A stretch of 53,146 bases of DNA from Bacillota bacterium (GTDB lineage: Bacteria; Bacillota; Dehalobacteriia; UBA4068; UBA4997): the NCBI GenBank assembly GCA_021769035.1, contig JAETTP010000017.1:1-53146 (forward strand), read 5' to 3'. The notes beneath the pieces are model-generated. The model saw only the letters and a program-made list of their open reading frames with translations. It did no database searches and was not told where the DNA came from. Position numbers and translations under genes: made by a program. Of this stretch, positions 16,369 through 26,234 are shown piece by piece. Each line of letters opens with the position of its first letter. Within the stretch, counting starts at the first letter, position 1.

Positions 16369-19011
16369 ATGGATAAACCAAGAAACTCTCAATCGTCTGC
16401 GGCTGAGCTTTCAGCTCCTAATATGAACAGCCCCAGCCCCAGGCGCAAAAAAAAGCGAAAACTGAAAAAGGGCCGGGTTGTGCTGGCCATACTGCTGTTT
16501 TTCGTCTTTATGTTCGTTGTGGGAGCCGTTTCCACAATCGCTTACGTGGCCTACGTGCTGAAAGATTTGCCCAGCTGGGACGATACGATGATGGCCTCGG
16601 CCCGCACCACCTTCCTCTACGACGCTAACGGCCAGCTGTTTTCCGAGCTGCATTCCTCGGAAAACCGCACTAACGTAACCCTGGACGATATGCCGGAATA
16701 TCTGGTGGATTGCCTGCTGGCCACTGAGGACACCCGCTTTTACAAGCACCACGGCATTGATATTATCCGTATCGGCGGCGCGCTGCTGGTTGACCTGCGA
16801 AATATGGACTTTTCCCAGGGCGCCAGCACCATCACCATGCAGCTGGCCCGCACCGCCATTTTGGACGACCGCGATAAGAATATCGACCGTAAAATCAAAG
16901 AGGCCGCGTTGGCTATTCAGCTGGAAAACGAGTATTCCAAAGACGATATTCTGCTGATGTATTTAAATGAAGTATATTTCGGCCACAGCGCCTACGGCGT
17001 GCAGGCCGCCAGCCAAACCATCTTTGGCAAGGACGTTTCCGACATCAGCATGGCGGAGGCCGCCACCCTGGTGGGTATTGTGCGCAACCCCCGCGTATAC
17101 TCCCCTATCCTTAATCCGGAAAATTCCGACCGGGTGAAACGCCAGGTGCTGACTAACCTGGAAAAATATTACGGCGATAAATATAGCTCTGCCGATATTG
17201 CCGCTGCCAAGGAAGAAAAAGTGCAGACGGGCGAATCCGCCTATGCCTCCGCCTACAACTATCCCTGGTACACCGATTACGTAATCGATTGCGGCGAGGA
17301 TATTCTGGTGGAACTGGGCTACTCCGGCTCCAGCATCTACACCGGCGGCTATCGGATTTACACCACCCTGAACACCGACGTGCAAACCCTGATGGAAAGC
17401 GCCTTTGCCAACAGCGAAAATTTCCCCGGCACCAATTCAGCCGACCTGGTGGAAAGCGCCATGGTGGTGCTCTCCACCAAGGATAACTCCATTTTGGGCC
17501 TGATAGGCGGCCGGGAATATACCACCAAACGCGGCTACAACCGGGCCACCGACATGAAACGGCAACCGGGCTCCACCTTTAAGCCGCTGGCTGATTACGC
17601 CCCGGCCATTGAGCAGGGCTATTCCCCGGCCACCGTGGCCAACGATGTGCGCACCACCTTTGGCACCAACTGGACGCCTGTCAACTACGACGGCAGCTAT
17701 CGCGGCATTATCTCAATGCGCACTGCCTGCCAAAACTCCGTGAACGTGGCCTCCATCAAGTTCCTGCAAATGGCCGGCATTGACAACTCTCTTGCTATGC
17801 TCTCCAAAATGGGCATTGAGCTGGACCAGGAAAAGGACAACAACCTGAGCATTGCTTTGGGCGGCATCACCTACGGCGTATCGCCGCTGCAAATGGCCGC
17901 CGCCTACGGCACGCTGGCTAACGGCGGCGTTTACACCAAACCCTGGTGTATTAGCCGGATTGAGGACAGCCAGGGCAAGGTCATCTACCAAAACGAGCTG
18001 GTGCAGAACATTGCCATGAAAGAAACCACCGCCTACCTGGTGACGGATATGCTGCGCACCGTAACTACCTCCGGCACCGGCACCCGCGCCCAGCTTTCCA
18101 ACCGCAACGTGGCCTCCAAAACCGGCACTGTGCAGCTGCCCGATTTGGATTACTTCCGCGGCCTGAACGGCAACCGCGACGCCTGGTTTGCCGCTTTCTC
18201 CCCAGAGATGGTGGGCATCGTCTGGATGGGCTACGACAACGATAAGGACGAAAACGGCAAAGTGCAGTATCTGCGCCAAATTTACGGCGGCAAATACCCC
18301 GCGCTGATTTGGAAATATGTTATCGGTGGCGCCAGCGCCAACCTGCCGGAAAGCCGCTTCAGCCGGCCGGCCGGTATTGTTTCCGTGACGGTGGATTCCC
18401 GCACGGGCCTGCTGCCCACCGCCAACACCAGCAGCACGGTGACGGAGCTTTTTGATAAGGACAACGTGCCAACCTCCTCCGCTGAGGAAGTATTCTCCGC
18501 CGTAATCTGCACGCAAAGCCACCTGCTGGCTAATGAGTACTGCCCGGAAACGGAAACTATTTACCGCATACCGGAGCCGGATGAAAACAACCACACATCG
18601 GCCTCCAGCCTGCCGGAAGAATACTGCAACCTGCACGTTTGGGAAAACCCGCCGGATTTGCCGGATATTTACACCCCCGGCAACACGGAAAATCCCGGCG
18701 GAACTTCCACTAACGAGCCTACCACGCCCAGCGGCAGCCAAAGCCTGGCCGCGCCCACCAGCGTGTCTGCCAGCAAGCGCACCAACACTGATGTTTACGT
18801 CAGCTGGCAGAACAGCAACTCCGGCAGCCTGAAATATCAGGTGGAATATTGGTCCGACGGCTCCAGCCGCCACACCATCACCACCTACTTTACTGATTTA
18901 ACCGTATCCAACCTGACCCCCGGCCAAAATTACAGCTTCCGCGTGCGGGCGCTCACCGACGCCGAGGACGCTTACAGCCCCTGGTCGGACAGCTACTCAG
19001 TTGAATTATAA
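16369..19011 (+). CDS. Class A penicillin-binding protein (transglycosylase/transpeptidase)
   Basis: 880 residues. Basic cytoplasmic tail, one membrane helix (about 37-62), GT51 glycosyltransferase with catalytic Glu120 in ATEDTRFYKHHG and the QGASTITMQLAR block, then a transpeptidase with S402-T-F-K405, S457-V-N459 and K584-T-G-T587. It polymerises and crosslinks peptidoglycan outside the membrane. A proline/threonine/serine-rich linker (about 765-790) leads to a C-terminal fibronectin type III domain (about 795-880) that may bind wall polymers. ATG follows TAGGAGGA. Own promoter and terminator: a single-gene transcript. Confidence 0.96.
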   Translation: MDKPRNSQSSAAELSAPNMNSPSPRRKKKRKLKKGRVVLAILLFFVFMFVVGAVSTIAYVAYVLKDLPSWDDTMMASARTTFLYDANGQLFSELHSSENRTNVTLDDMPEYLVDCLLATEDTRFYKHHGIDIIRIGGALLVDLRNMDFSQGASTITMQLARTAILDDRDKNIDRKIKEAALAIQLENEYSKDDILLMYLNEVYFGHSAYGVQAASQTIFGKDVSDISMAEAATLVGIVRNPRVYSPILNPENSDRVKRQVLTNLEKYYGDKYSSADIAAAKEEKVQTGESAYASAYNYPWYTDYVIDCGEDILVELGYSGSSIYTGGYRIYTTLNTDVQTLMESAFANSENFPGTNSADLVESAMVVLSTKDNSILGLIGGREYTTKRGYNRATDMKRQPGSTFKPLADYAPAIEQGYSPATVANDVRTTFGTNWTPVNYDGSYRGIISMRTACQNSVNVASIKFLQMAGIDNSLAMLSKMGIELDQEKDNNLSIALGGITYGVSPLQMAAAYGTLANGGVYTKPWCISRIEDSQGKVIYQNELVQNIAMKETTAYLVTDMLRTVTTSGTGTRAQLSNRNVASKTGTVQLPDLDYFRGLNGNRDAWFAAFSPEMVGIVWMGYDNDKDENGKVQYLRQIYGGKYPALIWKYVIGGASANLPESRFSRPAGIVSVTVDSRTGLLPTANTSSTVTELFDKDNVPTSSAEEVFSAVICTQSHLLANEYCPETETIYRIPEPDENNHTSASSLPEEYCNLHVWENPPDLPDIYTPGNTENPGGTSTNEPTTPSGSQSLAAPTSVSASKRTNTDVYVSWQNSNSGSLKYQVEYWSDGSSRHTITTYFTDLTVSNLTPGQNYSFRVRALTDAEDAYSPWSDSYSVEL

Positions 19012-19023
19012 TCAAGTAAAAAA

Positions 19024-19047
19024 AGCAGAGGCAACTCTGCTTTTTTT
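19024..19047 (+). terminator. Terminator of the PBP gene
   Basis: AGCAGAG-gcaa-CTCTGCT hairpin with a seven-T tail, 12 nt after the stop codon. A-rich sequence before it makes leftward function possible too. Confidence 0.92.
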
Positions 19048-19070
19048 ATAAAGATAGGCTTAATTTAATA

Positions 19071-19099
19071 TTGACTTAACAGCTTGGCTATATTATTTA
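19071..19099 (+). promoter_or_regulatory. Promoter of the SLH-GH5 gene
   Basis: TTGACT (19071-19076), 17-nt spacer and TATTTA (19094-19099). The overlapping TATATT gives a shorter spacer and is less likely. AGGAGAGG at 19104-19111 is the ribosome site. Confidence 0.65.
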
Positions 19100-19122
19100 T
19101 AGTAGGAGAGGTGTATTTTATA

Positions 19123-20784
19123 ATGTTCAAACATTTTTTGCTGCTTTTGTCGCTACTGTTAGGCCTGCCGACCGCTCAGGCGGTGGCAGCGCCCGCGCCA
19201 ACCTTTTCCGACGTGCAGCCGGCCGGCTGGTACTATCAGGCCGTCACGGAGATGACCCAAGCTGGTTGGCTCACCGGCTATCCAGACGGCAGCTTTCGTC
19301 CAAACGCAGCCATAAGCGCGGCGGAATTTGTCAGCCTGACGGCCCGCCTCTCCCCTCTGCCCCAGCCCAAGGGCCCGGCGCAGAACAGGCATTGGGCCGA
19401 CAAGGTTATGCGCAGCGCCATGGAAGCCAACTGGTATGATTGGGACGAGCTGCCGCCCACAGCAGAGCTTTATGACCTGCCAATTTCCCGTCAGCTGGCC
19501 GTGAAAATTTTAATGCACGCCCTGCTGCCGCAGGCTAAAGGCGATTACAGCACGCAAAGCGCCAAAATAAGCGATTTTACCGCCCTGCCCGGCCGTTACT
19601 ACGAGCCGGTGCTGGCCGCCTACCAAACCGGCGTGCTCACCGGCGAGGCCGACGGCCGTTTCCGGCCGCAGAGCAGCCTGAGCAGGGCGGAGGCCTGCGC
19701 CATATTGCTGCGAGCGGTGCAAGCAAAGCAAGCGGAACAAGCCGGACAAATTGAGCAATCCGGGCCCTCTGCCCAAACTGGACAAGCCGGACAGACTGGA
19801 CAATCTGCCAAAACTGAGCCACCTAAACAAAGCCAGCCGCCGCAAACTACGTCAACAACGCCAACGGCCAACGCAACGCCCATCATTCGTCAGGGCGGGG
19901 TCAGCCAAAACGGTCGCCTGCAAGTGATTGGCGCCCAGCTTTGCAATGCGGACGGGCAGCCCGTGGTACTGCGCGGTATGAGCAGCCACGGCCTGCAATG
20001 GTATCCTCAGTTTGCTTCTGCGCAGGCAATGGCCAGCACCGCGGAATATGGCGCAAACGTTTTCCGGCTGGCTATGTACACCGCCGAGGGCGGTTATCTC
20101 AGCCAGCCCAGCCTGAAAGAAACCGTCAAAAACGGAGTGGCCGCAGCTGTGCAGAACGATATGTACGTTATCATTGATTGGCATATTCTTTCCGACGGCA
20201 ATCCGCTAAGCCACCTGGAGGAAGCCAAAGCTTTCTTCCAGGAAATGGCCAAACTATATAAAGATACGCCAAACGTGATTTATGAAATTTGCAACGAGCC
20301 AAACAACGTCAGCTGGGCCGGCGAGGTGCGGCCCTACGCCGAGGCCGTAATTGCCGCTATTCGGGCCGAGGACGAGCAAGCGATAATTTTAATCGGCAGC
20401 CCCACCTGGAGCCAAGACGTGCACCTGGCCGCCGCCAACCCATTGCCCGGCCAAAATCTGATGTATACCTGCCATTTTTACGCCGGCACCCACGGCGAAT
20501 GGCTGCGCCAGCGGGTTGACGAGGCCCTGCAAGCTGGCCTGCCTATCTTCGTTTCCGAATGGGGAGTCAGCCGGGCCGACGGCGGCGGCGGCGTTTATCT
20601 GGAGGAGGCCGAAAAATGGCTGCAATTTATGCAGCAGCGCGGTTTAAGCTGGTGCAGCTGGTCGCTCTGTGATAAAAACGAAAGCTCAGCCGCCCTCAAC
20701 CCCGGCGCGCCGCCAAACGGCCCCTGGAAGGAGCAGGAGCTTAGCCCGGCCGGCCGCTTCGTGTTCAGCCATTTTAGGGATTGA
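19123..20784 (+). CDS. S-layer-anchored GH5 endoglucanase
   Basis: About 553 residues. Signal peptide (about 1-26, cut near AQA-VAA), then SLH repeats: a clear first (FSDVQPAGWYYQAV with GYPDGSFRP), a divergent second and a clear third (GEADGRFRPQSSLSRAEA). A Gln/Gly/Ser-rich linker of repeated Q-A/T-G-Q units follows, then a GH5 catalytic domain (about 245-553) with acid/base Glu392 in the NEPN motif and nucleophile Glu479 in VSEWG. It resembles GH5 subfamily 2 cellulases acting on beta-1,4-glucans and would be held to the cell wall by its SLH part. ATG at 19123 is chosen for the ribosome site; an upstream frame to 19084 overlaps the promoter. Confidence 0.9.
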   Translation: MFKHFLLLLSLLLGLPTAQAVAAPAPTFSDVQPAGWYYQAVTEMTQAGWLTGYPDGSFRPNAAISAAEFVSLTARLSPLPQPKGPAQNRHWADKVMRSAMEANWYDWDELPPTAELYDLPISRQLAVKILMHALLPQAKGDYSTQSAKISDFTALPGRYYEPVLAAYQTGVLTGEADGRFRPQSSLSRAEACAILLRAVQAKQAEQAGQIEQSGPSAQTGQAGQTGQSAKTEPPKQSQPPQTTSTTPTANATPIIRQGGVSQNGRLQVIGAQLCNADGQPVVLRGMSSHGLQWYPQFASAQAMASTAEYGANVFRLAMYTAEGGYLSQPSLKETVKNGVAAAVQNDMYVIIDWHILSDGNPLSHLEEAKAFFQEMAKLYKDTPNVIYEICNEPNNVSWAGEVRPYAEAVIAAIRAEDEQAIILIGSPTWSQDVHLAAANPLPGQNLMYTCHFYAGTHGEWLRQRVDEALQAGLPIFVSEWGVSRADGGGGVYLEEAEKWLQFMQQRGLSWCSWSLCDKNESSAALNPGAPPNGPWKEQELSPAGRFVFSHFRD

Positions 20785-20824
20785 TTTCAATTAATTGTGA
20801 AGTGATTTACTTGGGAGATTTATA

Positions 20825-22372
20825 ATGTTTTTACGCAAACTGCTTCGGCTGTTGTACAGCCGTGTTTTCATCATCGCATTGCTGCTGCTGGTGCAGCTGG
20901 CCTTTGTGCTCACCACCATTATTGCGCTTAATGAATCATATTGGGCGGTGTCCCTTTGCACCACCGTGTTAAGCACTGCCCTGGTGCTGGTGCTCATCAA
21001 TAATCAGGAGCAAAATCCCTCCACCAAACTGGCCTGGATTTTAGTGATTTTGCTGCTGCCTATCGTGGGGGCCACGCTTTATCTAATGTTCGGCTCCCAT
21101 TATGCCTCCTACAAGCTGCGCAAGCAGGTGCTGAAAGTGGTGGCGGAATCAGAGGGCGCACTGCCGGATAAGCAGGAGGTTATGGAGGCCTTGGAATATT
21201 TTGACCCGGCCGTGGCCTCGCAAAGCAAATATTTGCAAAAGGCCACCGGCATGCCCCCCTTTGCCATCAACCGCGACGACACCAAATATTACACCAGCGG
21301 CGAGGCTATTTGGCCGGATATGCTGGCGGAGCTGCGCCGTGCCCAAAAATATATTTTCATTGAAAGCTTCATTGTGCAGGAGGGCCAGTTTTGGAACAGC
21401 ATTTTGGAAATCCTCACCGCCAAAGCCACAGCTGGTGTGGATGTGCGGGTAATGTTTGATGATTTGGGCTGTATCAACACCCTGCCTTTTGGTTATCAGC
21501 AAAAGCTGCGCAGTTTGGGTATCAAATGCACCGTTTTCAACCCAATCAAGGCTCATCTGGACGTGGGACTGAACAACCGCGACCACCGCAAAATTATGGT
21601 GATTGACGGCCAAGTTGGCATCATTGGCGGCATTAACCTGGCCGACGAGTACGTCAACCAAAAAATGCGCTTCGGCTACTGGAAGGATTCCGCCATGCTT
21701 ATCCGGGGCGAGAGCGTCTACTCCCTTTGCGTGATGTTCCTGCAAAACTGGAATTTGTATAACCCCAAGGAACAGCTGGATTACCGCAGCTATTATCAGC
21801 CGGGCGGGCCGGAGCCCAAGGAAGCCCTGGCTTGTATTCATCCCTTTCACGATAACCCCTTTGACGGCGAGCACGTTGGCGAATCCGCCTTTATCAATAT
21901 GATCAACGCCGCCAACAACTACATTTATATCAACACGCCCTATTTCATCGTGGACAACGAAATGCTGCAAACCCTCACCCTAGCCGCCAAACGCGGCGTG
22001 GACGTGCGCATTTGCACTCCACACGTGCCGGACAAATGGTATGTGCATATTATGACGCAGGCCTACTATCACCCGATGCTCAAGGCCGGTATTAAGGTGA
22101 TGGAGTTTAAGCCGGGCTTCAACCACACCAAAAGCCTGGTGGCCGATGACAAATACGCCTTTGTGGGCACTATCAACTGCGATTACCGCAGCTTTTACCA
22201 CCATTTTGAATGCGGCGCACTGCTTTACAACACCGCCAGCATTGCCGACATCAAGGCAGATTTTCTGGCCACCGAAAAACGCTGCATTTCCGGCGAGCAA
22301 GCCACCATCAACACTCCGCTGCCGATGCGCTTTTTGCGCACCCTGCTGCGCCTGTTCGCACCGCTCTTCTAA
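20825..22372 (+). CDS. cls: Cardiolipin synthase (two-PLD type)
   Basis: 515 residues. Two N-terminal membrane helices (about 13-35 and 40-60), a short third hydrophobic stretch, then two phospholipase-D modules with HxK motifs H254-R-K256 and H434-T-K436 with their trailing aspartates. It condenses two phosphatidylglycerols into cardiolipin at the membrane. The spacing of motifs and length match the ClsA type. GGGAGAT precedes the ATG. It follows the glucanase by 40 nt without a terminator, so it may be read through from there. Confidence 0.93.
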   Translation: MFLRKLLRLLYSRVFIIALLLLVQLAFVLTTIIALNESYWAVSLCTTVLSTALVLVLINNQEQNPSTKLAWILVILLLPIVGATLYLMFGSHYASYKLRKQVLKVVAESEGALPDKQEVMEALEYFDPAVASQSKYLQKATGMPPFAINRDDTKYYTSGEAIWPDMLAELRRAQKYIFIESFIVQEGQFWNSILEILTAKATAGVDVRVMFDDLGCINTLPFGYQQKLRSLGIKCTVFNPIKAHLDVGLNNRDHRKIMVIDGQVGIIGGINLADEYVNQKMRFGYWKDSAMLIRGESVYSLCVMFLQNWNLYNPKEQLDYRSYYQPGGPEPKEALACIHPFHDNPFDGEHVGESAFINMINAANNYIYINTPYFIVDNEMLQTLTLAAKRGVDVRICTPHVPDKWYVHIMTQAYYHPMLKAGIKVMEFKPGFNHTKSLVADDKYAFVGTINCDYRSFYHHFECGALLYNTASIADIKADFLATEKRCISGEQATINTPLPMRFLRTLLRLFAPLF

Positions 22373-22380
22373 AATATAGA

Positions 22381-22421
22381 CAAGAAGCCGCAACTGCCCA
22401 TTTAGCAGCTACGGCTTCTTG
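22381..22421. terminator. Bidirectional terminator between cls and the KamA-family gene
   Basis: 10-bp perfect arms CAAGAAGCCG (22381-22390) and CGGCTTCTTG (22412-22421) between two converging genes. T-rich flanks on both sides are short but present. Confidence 0.75.
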
Positions 22422-22434
22422 TTATTATAATGAT

Positions 22435-23535
22435 TTAATCGTCGCAACTCAGCTCCAGCCAACACTGGTCTGGCTGCACCTCTGCCACAAAAATGCGGCC
22501 CGCGTCGGCAGCAGATTTAGCCTGATTGTACTTAAACAACATTCGATTGTCCGGCAGCTTGCCCACAATCTCCACCTTGCCCCGTGGGGTGGACATACAA
22601 TAGCGCAGGCATTTGCCCACACCGTTCTGGCCGCCCTTAGCCAGCTCCACAATCTCCAGCCCTTTTGGCAGCGGCACCTGAAACTGCGCCTTAACGCCGC
22701 GCACCGGCCGGCACTGAAATATATAGTAAGGCGCCACGCCAACCGCGGTCAGCCCACGCAACAGCTGGCTAAGCACCTGAGGGTCGTCATTAACACCTCT
22801 CAGCAGCACCGTCTGATTGCGCAGCATTACGCCGGCTTGGATAAAGGTTTTGACAACCGCTTTGGCCTCCGTCGTCAGCTCGCGCGGGTGATTAAACTGG
22901 GTCACCAGATAAATCTGCTTATGTTGGGCATACTTGGCAAAAATAGCCTGCAACTCCTCGTCCTGCAAAACCCGCTCCGGATATACCACCGGCACCCGAG
23001 AGCCAAAACGGATAAAATCCAGCTGAGGCAAAGCCGTCAGCTCCCGCAGATACTTCTCCAAAGTGGCGTTGCTCAGCAGCAGGGAATCGCCGCCGGAAAC
23101 TAAAATGTTGGTAATTTCCGGGTGGGCTTTGATATAGGCCAGCATTGCGTCAAAATTATCGGCAATTTCCTCCTCGTTGGAGCCAACCAAACGCTTGCGG
23201 AAACAATGCCGGCAGTACATCGCGCAACGATTGGTGGAAAGAATCAAAGCCGTTTGCTGATATTTGTGCTGCAAGCCGGTAACCACCGTGTTATCCGCCT
23301 CGCCGCTAGTATCAAAATCGCCGGAAATATCCGTTTCCGTCAATGAGGGAATACACATTCGACGTATCGGGTCGTCAGGGTCGTCCCAATCAATCAAGGA
23401 TAAATAATACTGCGGAATTGCCATCGGGAAAACGTCCAAAATGCTTTGCAGACTGGCCTCTTCAGCAGCGGAAAGCCCCATCAGACCGCTGATTTCAGCC
23501 GCCTGGGTGTAAATCTTACTTCTCTGTACGGTCAT
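22435..23535 (-). CDS. KamA-family radical SAM aminomutase
   Basis: 366 residues. The radical SAM cluster motif is C104-x3-C108-x2-C111 (CAMYCRHC), followed by FRKRLVG, the SGGDSLLL block and IRFGSRVPVVYP typical of lysine 2,3-aminomutases. The PLP lysine is probably the Lys of the STPRGKVEIVG segment. Classical lysine 2,3-aminomutases are about 400-470 residues and carry a longer C-terminal part; this shorter form could act on free lysine, on EF-P lysine or on another amino acid. No EF-P lysyltransferase-like neighbour is seen. ATG follows AAGGAGG. It is a single gene. Confidence 0.85.
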   Translation of the reverse strand: MTVQRSKIYTQAAEISGLMGLSAAEEASLQSILDVFPMAIPQYYLSLIDWDDPDDPIRRMCIPSLTETDISGDFDTSGEADNTVVTGLQHKYQQTALILSTNRCAMYCRHCFRKRLVGSNEEEIADNFDAMLAYIKAHPEITNILVSGGDSLLLSNATLEKYLRELTALPQLDFIRFGSRVPVVYPERVLQDEELQAIFAKYAQHKQIYLVTQFNHPRELTTEAKAVVKTFIQAGVMLRNQTVLLRGVNDDPQVLSQLLRGLTAVGVAPYYIFQCRPVRGVKAQFQVPLPKGLEIVELAKGGQNGVGKCLRYCMSTPRGKVEIVGKLPDNRMLFKYNQAKSAADAGRIFVAEVQPDQCWLELSCDD

Positions 23536-23648
23536 CGCGTCGCCTCCTTTTTTACATTTATTTCAACGGACAAGTACGTTTAAGTTAATGTATCTCAGTT
23601 AAATTGTAGCATATTGTTATTAACCGAATGTAAACTTATATCCAGTAT

Positions 23649-25523
23649 TTAAGCAAACTGCCAACGCTTTAATATCCGCTGCCCCAGCTTCTCCGGCGTT
23701 AAGCCGTAGCGGGCAAACAGCTGCTCCGGCTTGCCGTGCGGCACAAATTCCTCCGGGAAAGCCGCCAGCTCCACCTCGGCCGCCACCCCTGCCGCTTGCA
23801 GCAGGGCCAAAATATTTTCTCCCACGCCGCCGCTGCGGATACCGTTCTCCCAAACCAGCAAACGGCCGCAGCTTTTGGCTAAATCGCAAATCAGCTCCGC
23901 GTCCAATGGTTTGGCAAAGCGCAAATCAGCCACCGCTGCCGCCACGCCACGTTCCGCCAGCCAATCCGCCAGACGCAAAGCCCGCTCCACCATATCGCCC
24001 AAGGCCAAAATGCCCAGCTGAGCCTTGGCCGGGTGCAGCAGCAGCTCGCCCTTGCCGTAAACCAACGGCTGCGGCGGATACTGCGGCAGCTCCAGCACCG
24101 CACCCCGCGGATAGCGCAGGGCCACCGGCTGCTTCAACTGCAAAGCATAGGCCAGCATTTGACGCAGGGCCTCGGCGTCCCGCGGCGCCAGCACCGTCAT
24201 ATTCGGCATTGCGCAGAGCATTGAAAGGTCAAAAAGGCCCTGGTGAGTTTCCCCGTCCTCGCCGACAATTCCGGCCCGGTCAATCGCCAGCACCACCGGC
24301 GCGCCGGCCAAGCAAATATCCTGAAACAGCTGGTCGTAAGCCCGCTGTAAAAAGGTGGAGTAAACCGCCACCACCGGACTGAGGCCGCGCAGGGCCATAG
24401 CCCCGGCAAAGGTAAGCATGTGTTGCTCCGCAATGCCCACATCGTAAAAACGATCTGGATAAAGCTGCTGAAAGGGAGCCAAGCCGGTGCCGTCCGGCAT
24501 AGCCGCCGTCACCGCCACCAGCTGCGGCTGCTCCGCCGCCAGCTTCAGCAGCTGCTGCGAGAAGCAATCCGTCCAGCTGGGGGCCTTGGCTGGGGCCTGG
24601 CCGGTCTGCAAATCAAAGCTGCCAATGCCGTGAAAAGCCGTCGGGTTGGCCTCGGCCGGCGCATAGCCGCGCCCCTTTTGGGTGATTACGTGGATAAGCA
24701 CCGGCTTTTCAATCTGGCCGGCCAGGCGCAGAGTTTCCAACAGATCGGCAATATTATGGCCGTCCACCGGGCCCAGATAGACAAAACCCATCTCCTCAAA
24801 CAGCACGCCCCGCACCAGGAAATATTTCACTGCGTCCCGCAAACGCTCCAAACCATTAAAGAAAGACTTGCCAATCTTTTTGCGCTTCAACAAAAATTTG
24901 GTTAACCGGTCTTTCAAATGCCGATAACGCTTGTTGGAGCGCAAGCGCGTCAGATAGCGGCTCATCGCGCCAACATTTTCCGCGATTGACATCTCATTGT
25001 CGTTTAGGATAACCGTGAAAGGAACCTTCAAATCGCCGCCGTGGTTCAGGGCCTCGTAGACCATGCCGCCGCTCATCGCGCCGTCGCCAATCACCGCAAA
25101 AACCTTTTTCTGCTGGCCCAGCTGGCGCGCCGCCTGGCTGATACCCACCGCCACGGAAATGGAAGTGCTGCTGTGGCCGGCCACATAAGCGTCCGTGGGG
25201 CTTTCATAGGGCTTAGGGAAGCCGCTGAGCCCGTCCAGCTGGCGCAAGGTGGCAAACTGCTCCCGCCGGCCGGACAAAAGTTTGTGGGCGTAGCACTGGT
25301 GGCCTACATCCCAAACGATTTCGTCGTTGCCGGAATCTAAATCCAAATAGTAATGCAGGGCGATTGTCAGCTCCACAATCCCCAGGTTGGAGGCCAAATG
25401 GCCCCCGTTTTGGCTGACCGTATGCAGAATTTCCTGCCGCAGCTCAGCGGCCAGCACCTCCAGCTGGCTTTTATTCAATTTTTTTAGATCAGCCGAACAG
25501 CTGATTTCTTCTAAAACCACCAT
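23649..25523 (-). CDS. dxs: 1-deoxy-D-xylulose-5-phosphate synthase
   Basis: 624 residues; condenses pyruvate and glyceraldehyde 3-phosphate in the first step of the MEP isoprenoid pathway, using thiamine diphosphate. The ThDP motif starts at GDGAMSGG (146-153) and ends with LNDNEMSI; the pyrimidine-domain glutamate sits in VGIAEQH, and DRAGIVGEDGETHQG is the family's activation-loop block. Full length and all key residues are present. It lies 55 nt downstream of the OapA-like gene and the OLE RNA in the same direction, the context in which OLE RNAs are known. Confidence 0.97.
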   Translation of the reverse strand: MVVLEEISCSADLKKLNKSQLEVLAAELRQEILHTVSQNGGHLASNLGIVELTIALHYYLDLDSGNDEIVWDVGHQCYAHKLLSGRREQFATLRQLDGLSGFPKPYESPTDAYVAGHSSTSISVAVGISQAARQLGQQKKVFAVIGDGAMSGGMVYEALNHGGDLKVPFTVILNDNEMSIAENVGAMSRYLTRLRSNKRYRHLKDRLTKFLLKRKKIGKSFFNGLERLRDAVKYFLVRGVLFEEMGFVYLGPVDGHNIADLLETLRLAGQIEKPVLIHVITQKGRGYAPAEANPTAFHGIGSFDLQTGQAPAKAPSWTDCFSQQLLKLAAEQPQLVAVTAAMPDGTGLAPFQQLYPDRFYDVGIAEQHMLTFAGAMALRGLSPVVAVYSTFLQRAYDQLFQDICLAGAPVVLAIDRAGIVGEDGETHQGLFDLSMLCAMPNMTVLAPRDAEALRQMLAYALQLKQPVALRYPRGAVLELPQYPPQPLVYGKGELLLHPAKAQLGILALGDMVERALRLADWLAERGVAAAVADLRFAKPLDAELICDLAKSCGRLLVWENGIRSGGVGENILALLQAAGVAAEVELAAFPEEFVPHGKPEQLFARYGLTPEKLGQRILKRWQFA

Positions 25524-25578
25524 AGTAACTTAAATTTCCTTGCTTTTTCTTCATTAAAAATACAGTTTTGCGACCGGG

Positions 25579-26193
25579 TTATTCCTTGGGCGTTTTTGGG
25601 CGGTGCCGCAGATAAGCGCGCACCACCTCCGGCCAATCCAGCAGGCGGCCCACGTTAAAGATAATATCGTCCGCCTTATTGATAGCAAAGCTTTTGCCCA
25701 AGGCCTTGCCGGCCACCGTCACCGCGGCAATGCAGCCGGTTATCCCCACGCTGATTAACAGGCCAACCAGACCGCCGGAGGTTGTCAGCACCGCGGCCAG
25801 GGCCGTGCCAATGCCGCCGGAAACCGTGCCGCAAACATCGCCAATCACATCATTGCAGATGTTGGCTACCCGGCTGGCGTTTCTGGTTAGGCTCAACGCT
25901 TTTTTGGCGCCCGGAATCCGTTTGGAGGCCTTGGCGTTTAGATGCGTCTGCCCACAAACGGAAACCGCCGTGCCGATAATATCAAAAAACACACCCACCA
26001 ACACCACAAAAACCAGCACAGAAAAGCCCAGCCAAAAGCTGTTCATATTCTTCAACACCAGCTCCGAAACCAGGGCAATCAAGCAGGCGCAAAAAAAAGT
26101 GCCGACGAAAACAACCAATGTGTAAACGGCCGCACTGTTCTGCTTGTTATTCACTTTACCGCCGTTTTTGGCAGCGGATTTTTTTTGGTTCAA
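25579..26193 (-). CDS. oapA: OLE-associated membrane protein (OapA-like)
   Basis: 204 residues with a basic, lysine/asparagine-rich start, helices at about 22-45 and 53-75, and a long glycine-rich hydrophobic region at about 125-163. Conserved-looking polar elements sit inside or beside the helices: FFDIIGTAVS (about 69-78), LTRNASRVANICNDVIGD (about 102-119) and the C-terminal NKADDIIFNVGRLLDWPEVVRAYL. This set matches my memory of OapA, the integral membrane protein that binds OLE RNA in Bacillus halodurans. Translation begins at a TTG 9 nt after GGAG. Its position between the large RNA and dxs supports the call. Confidence 0.8.
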   Translation of the reverse strand: MNQKKSAAKNGGKVNNKQNSAAVYTLVVFVGTFFCACLIALVSELVLKNMNSFWLGFSVLVFVVLVGVFFDIIGTAVSVCGQTHLNAKASKRIPGAKKALSLTRNASRVANICNDVIGDVCGTVSGGIGTALAAVLTTSGGLVGLLISVGITGCIAAVTVAGKALGKSFAINKADDIIFNVGRLLDWPEVVRAYLRHRPKTPKE

Positions 26194-26234
26194 ACTTTTT
26201 CACTCCATAATTTTCTATTTTTACTTAAAAAATT

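Noticed and set aside
17713-18873. Long minus-strand frame opposite the PBP gene
   Set aside because: Shadow of a gene with all class A PBP motifs; Gly/Val/Ala-rich composition without domain pattern.
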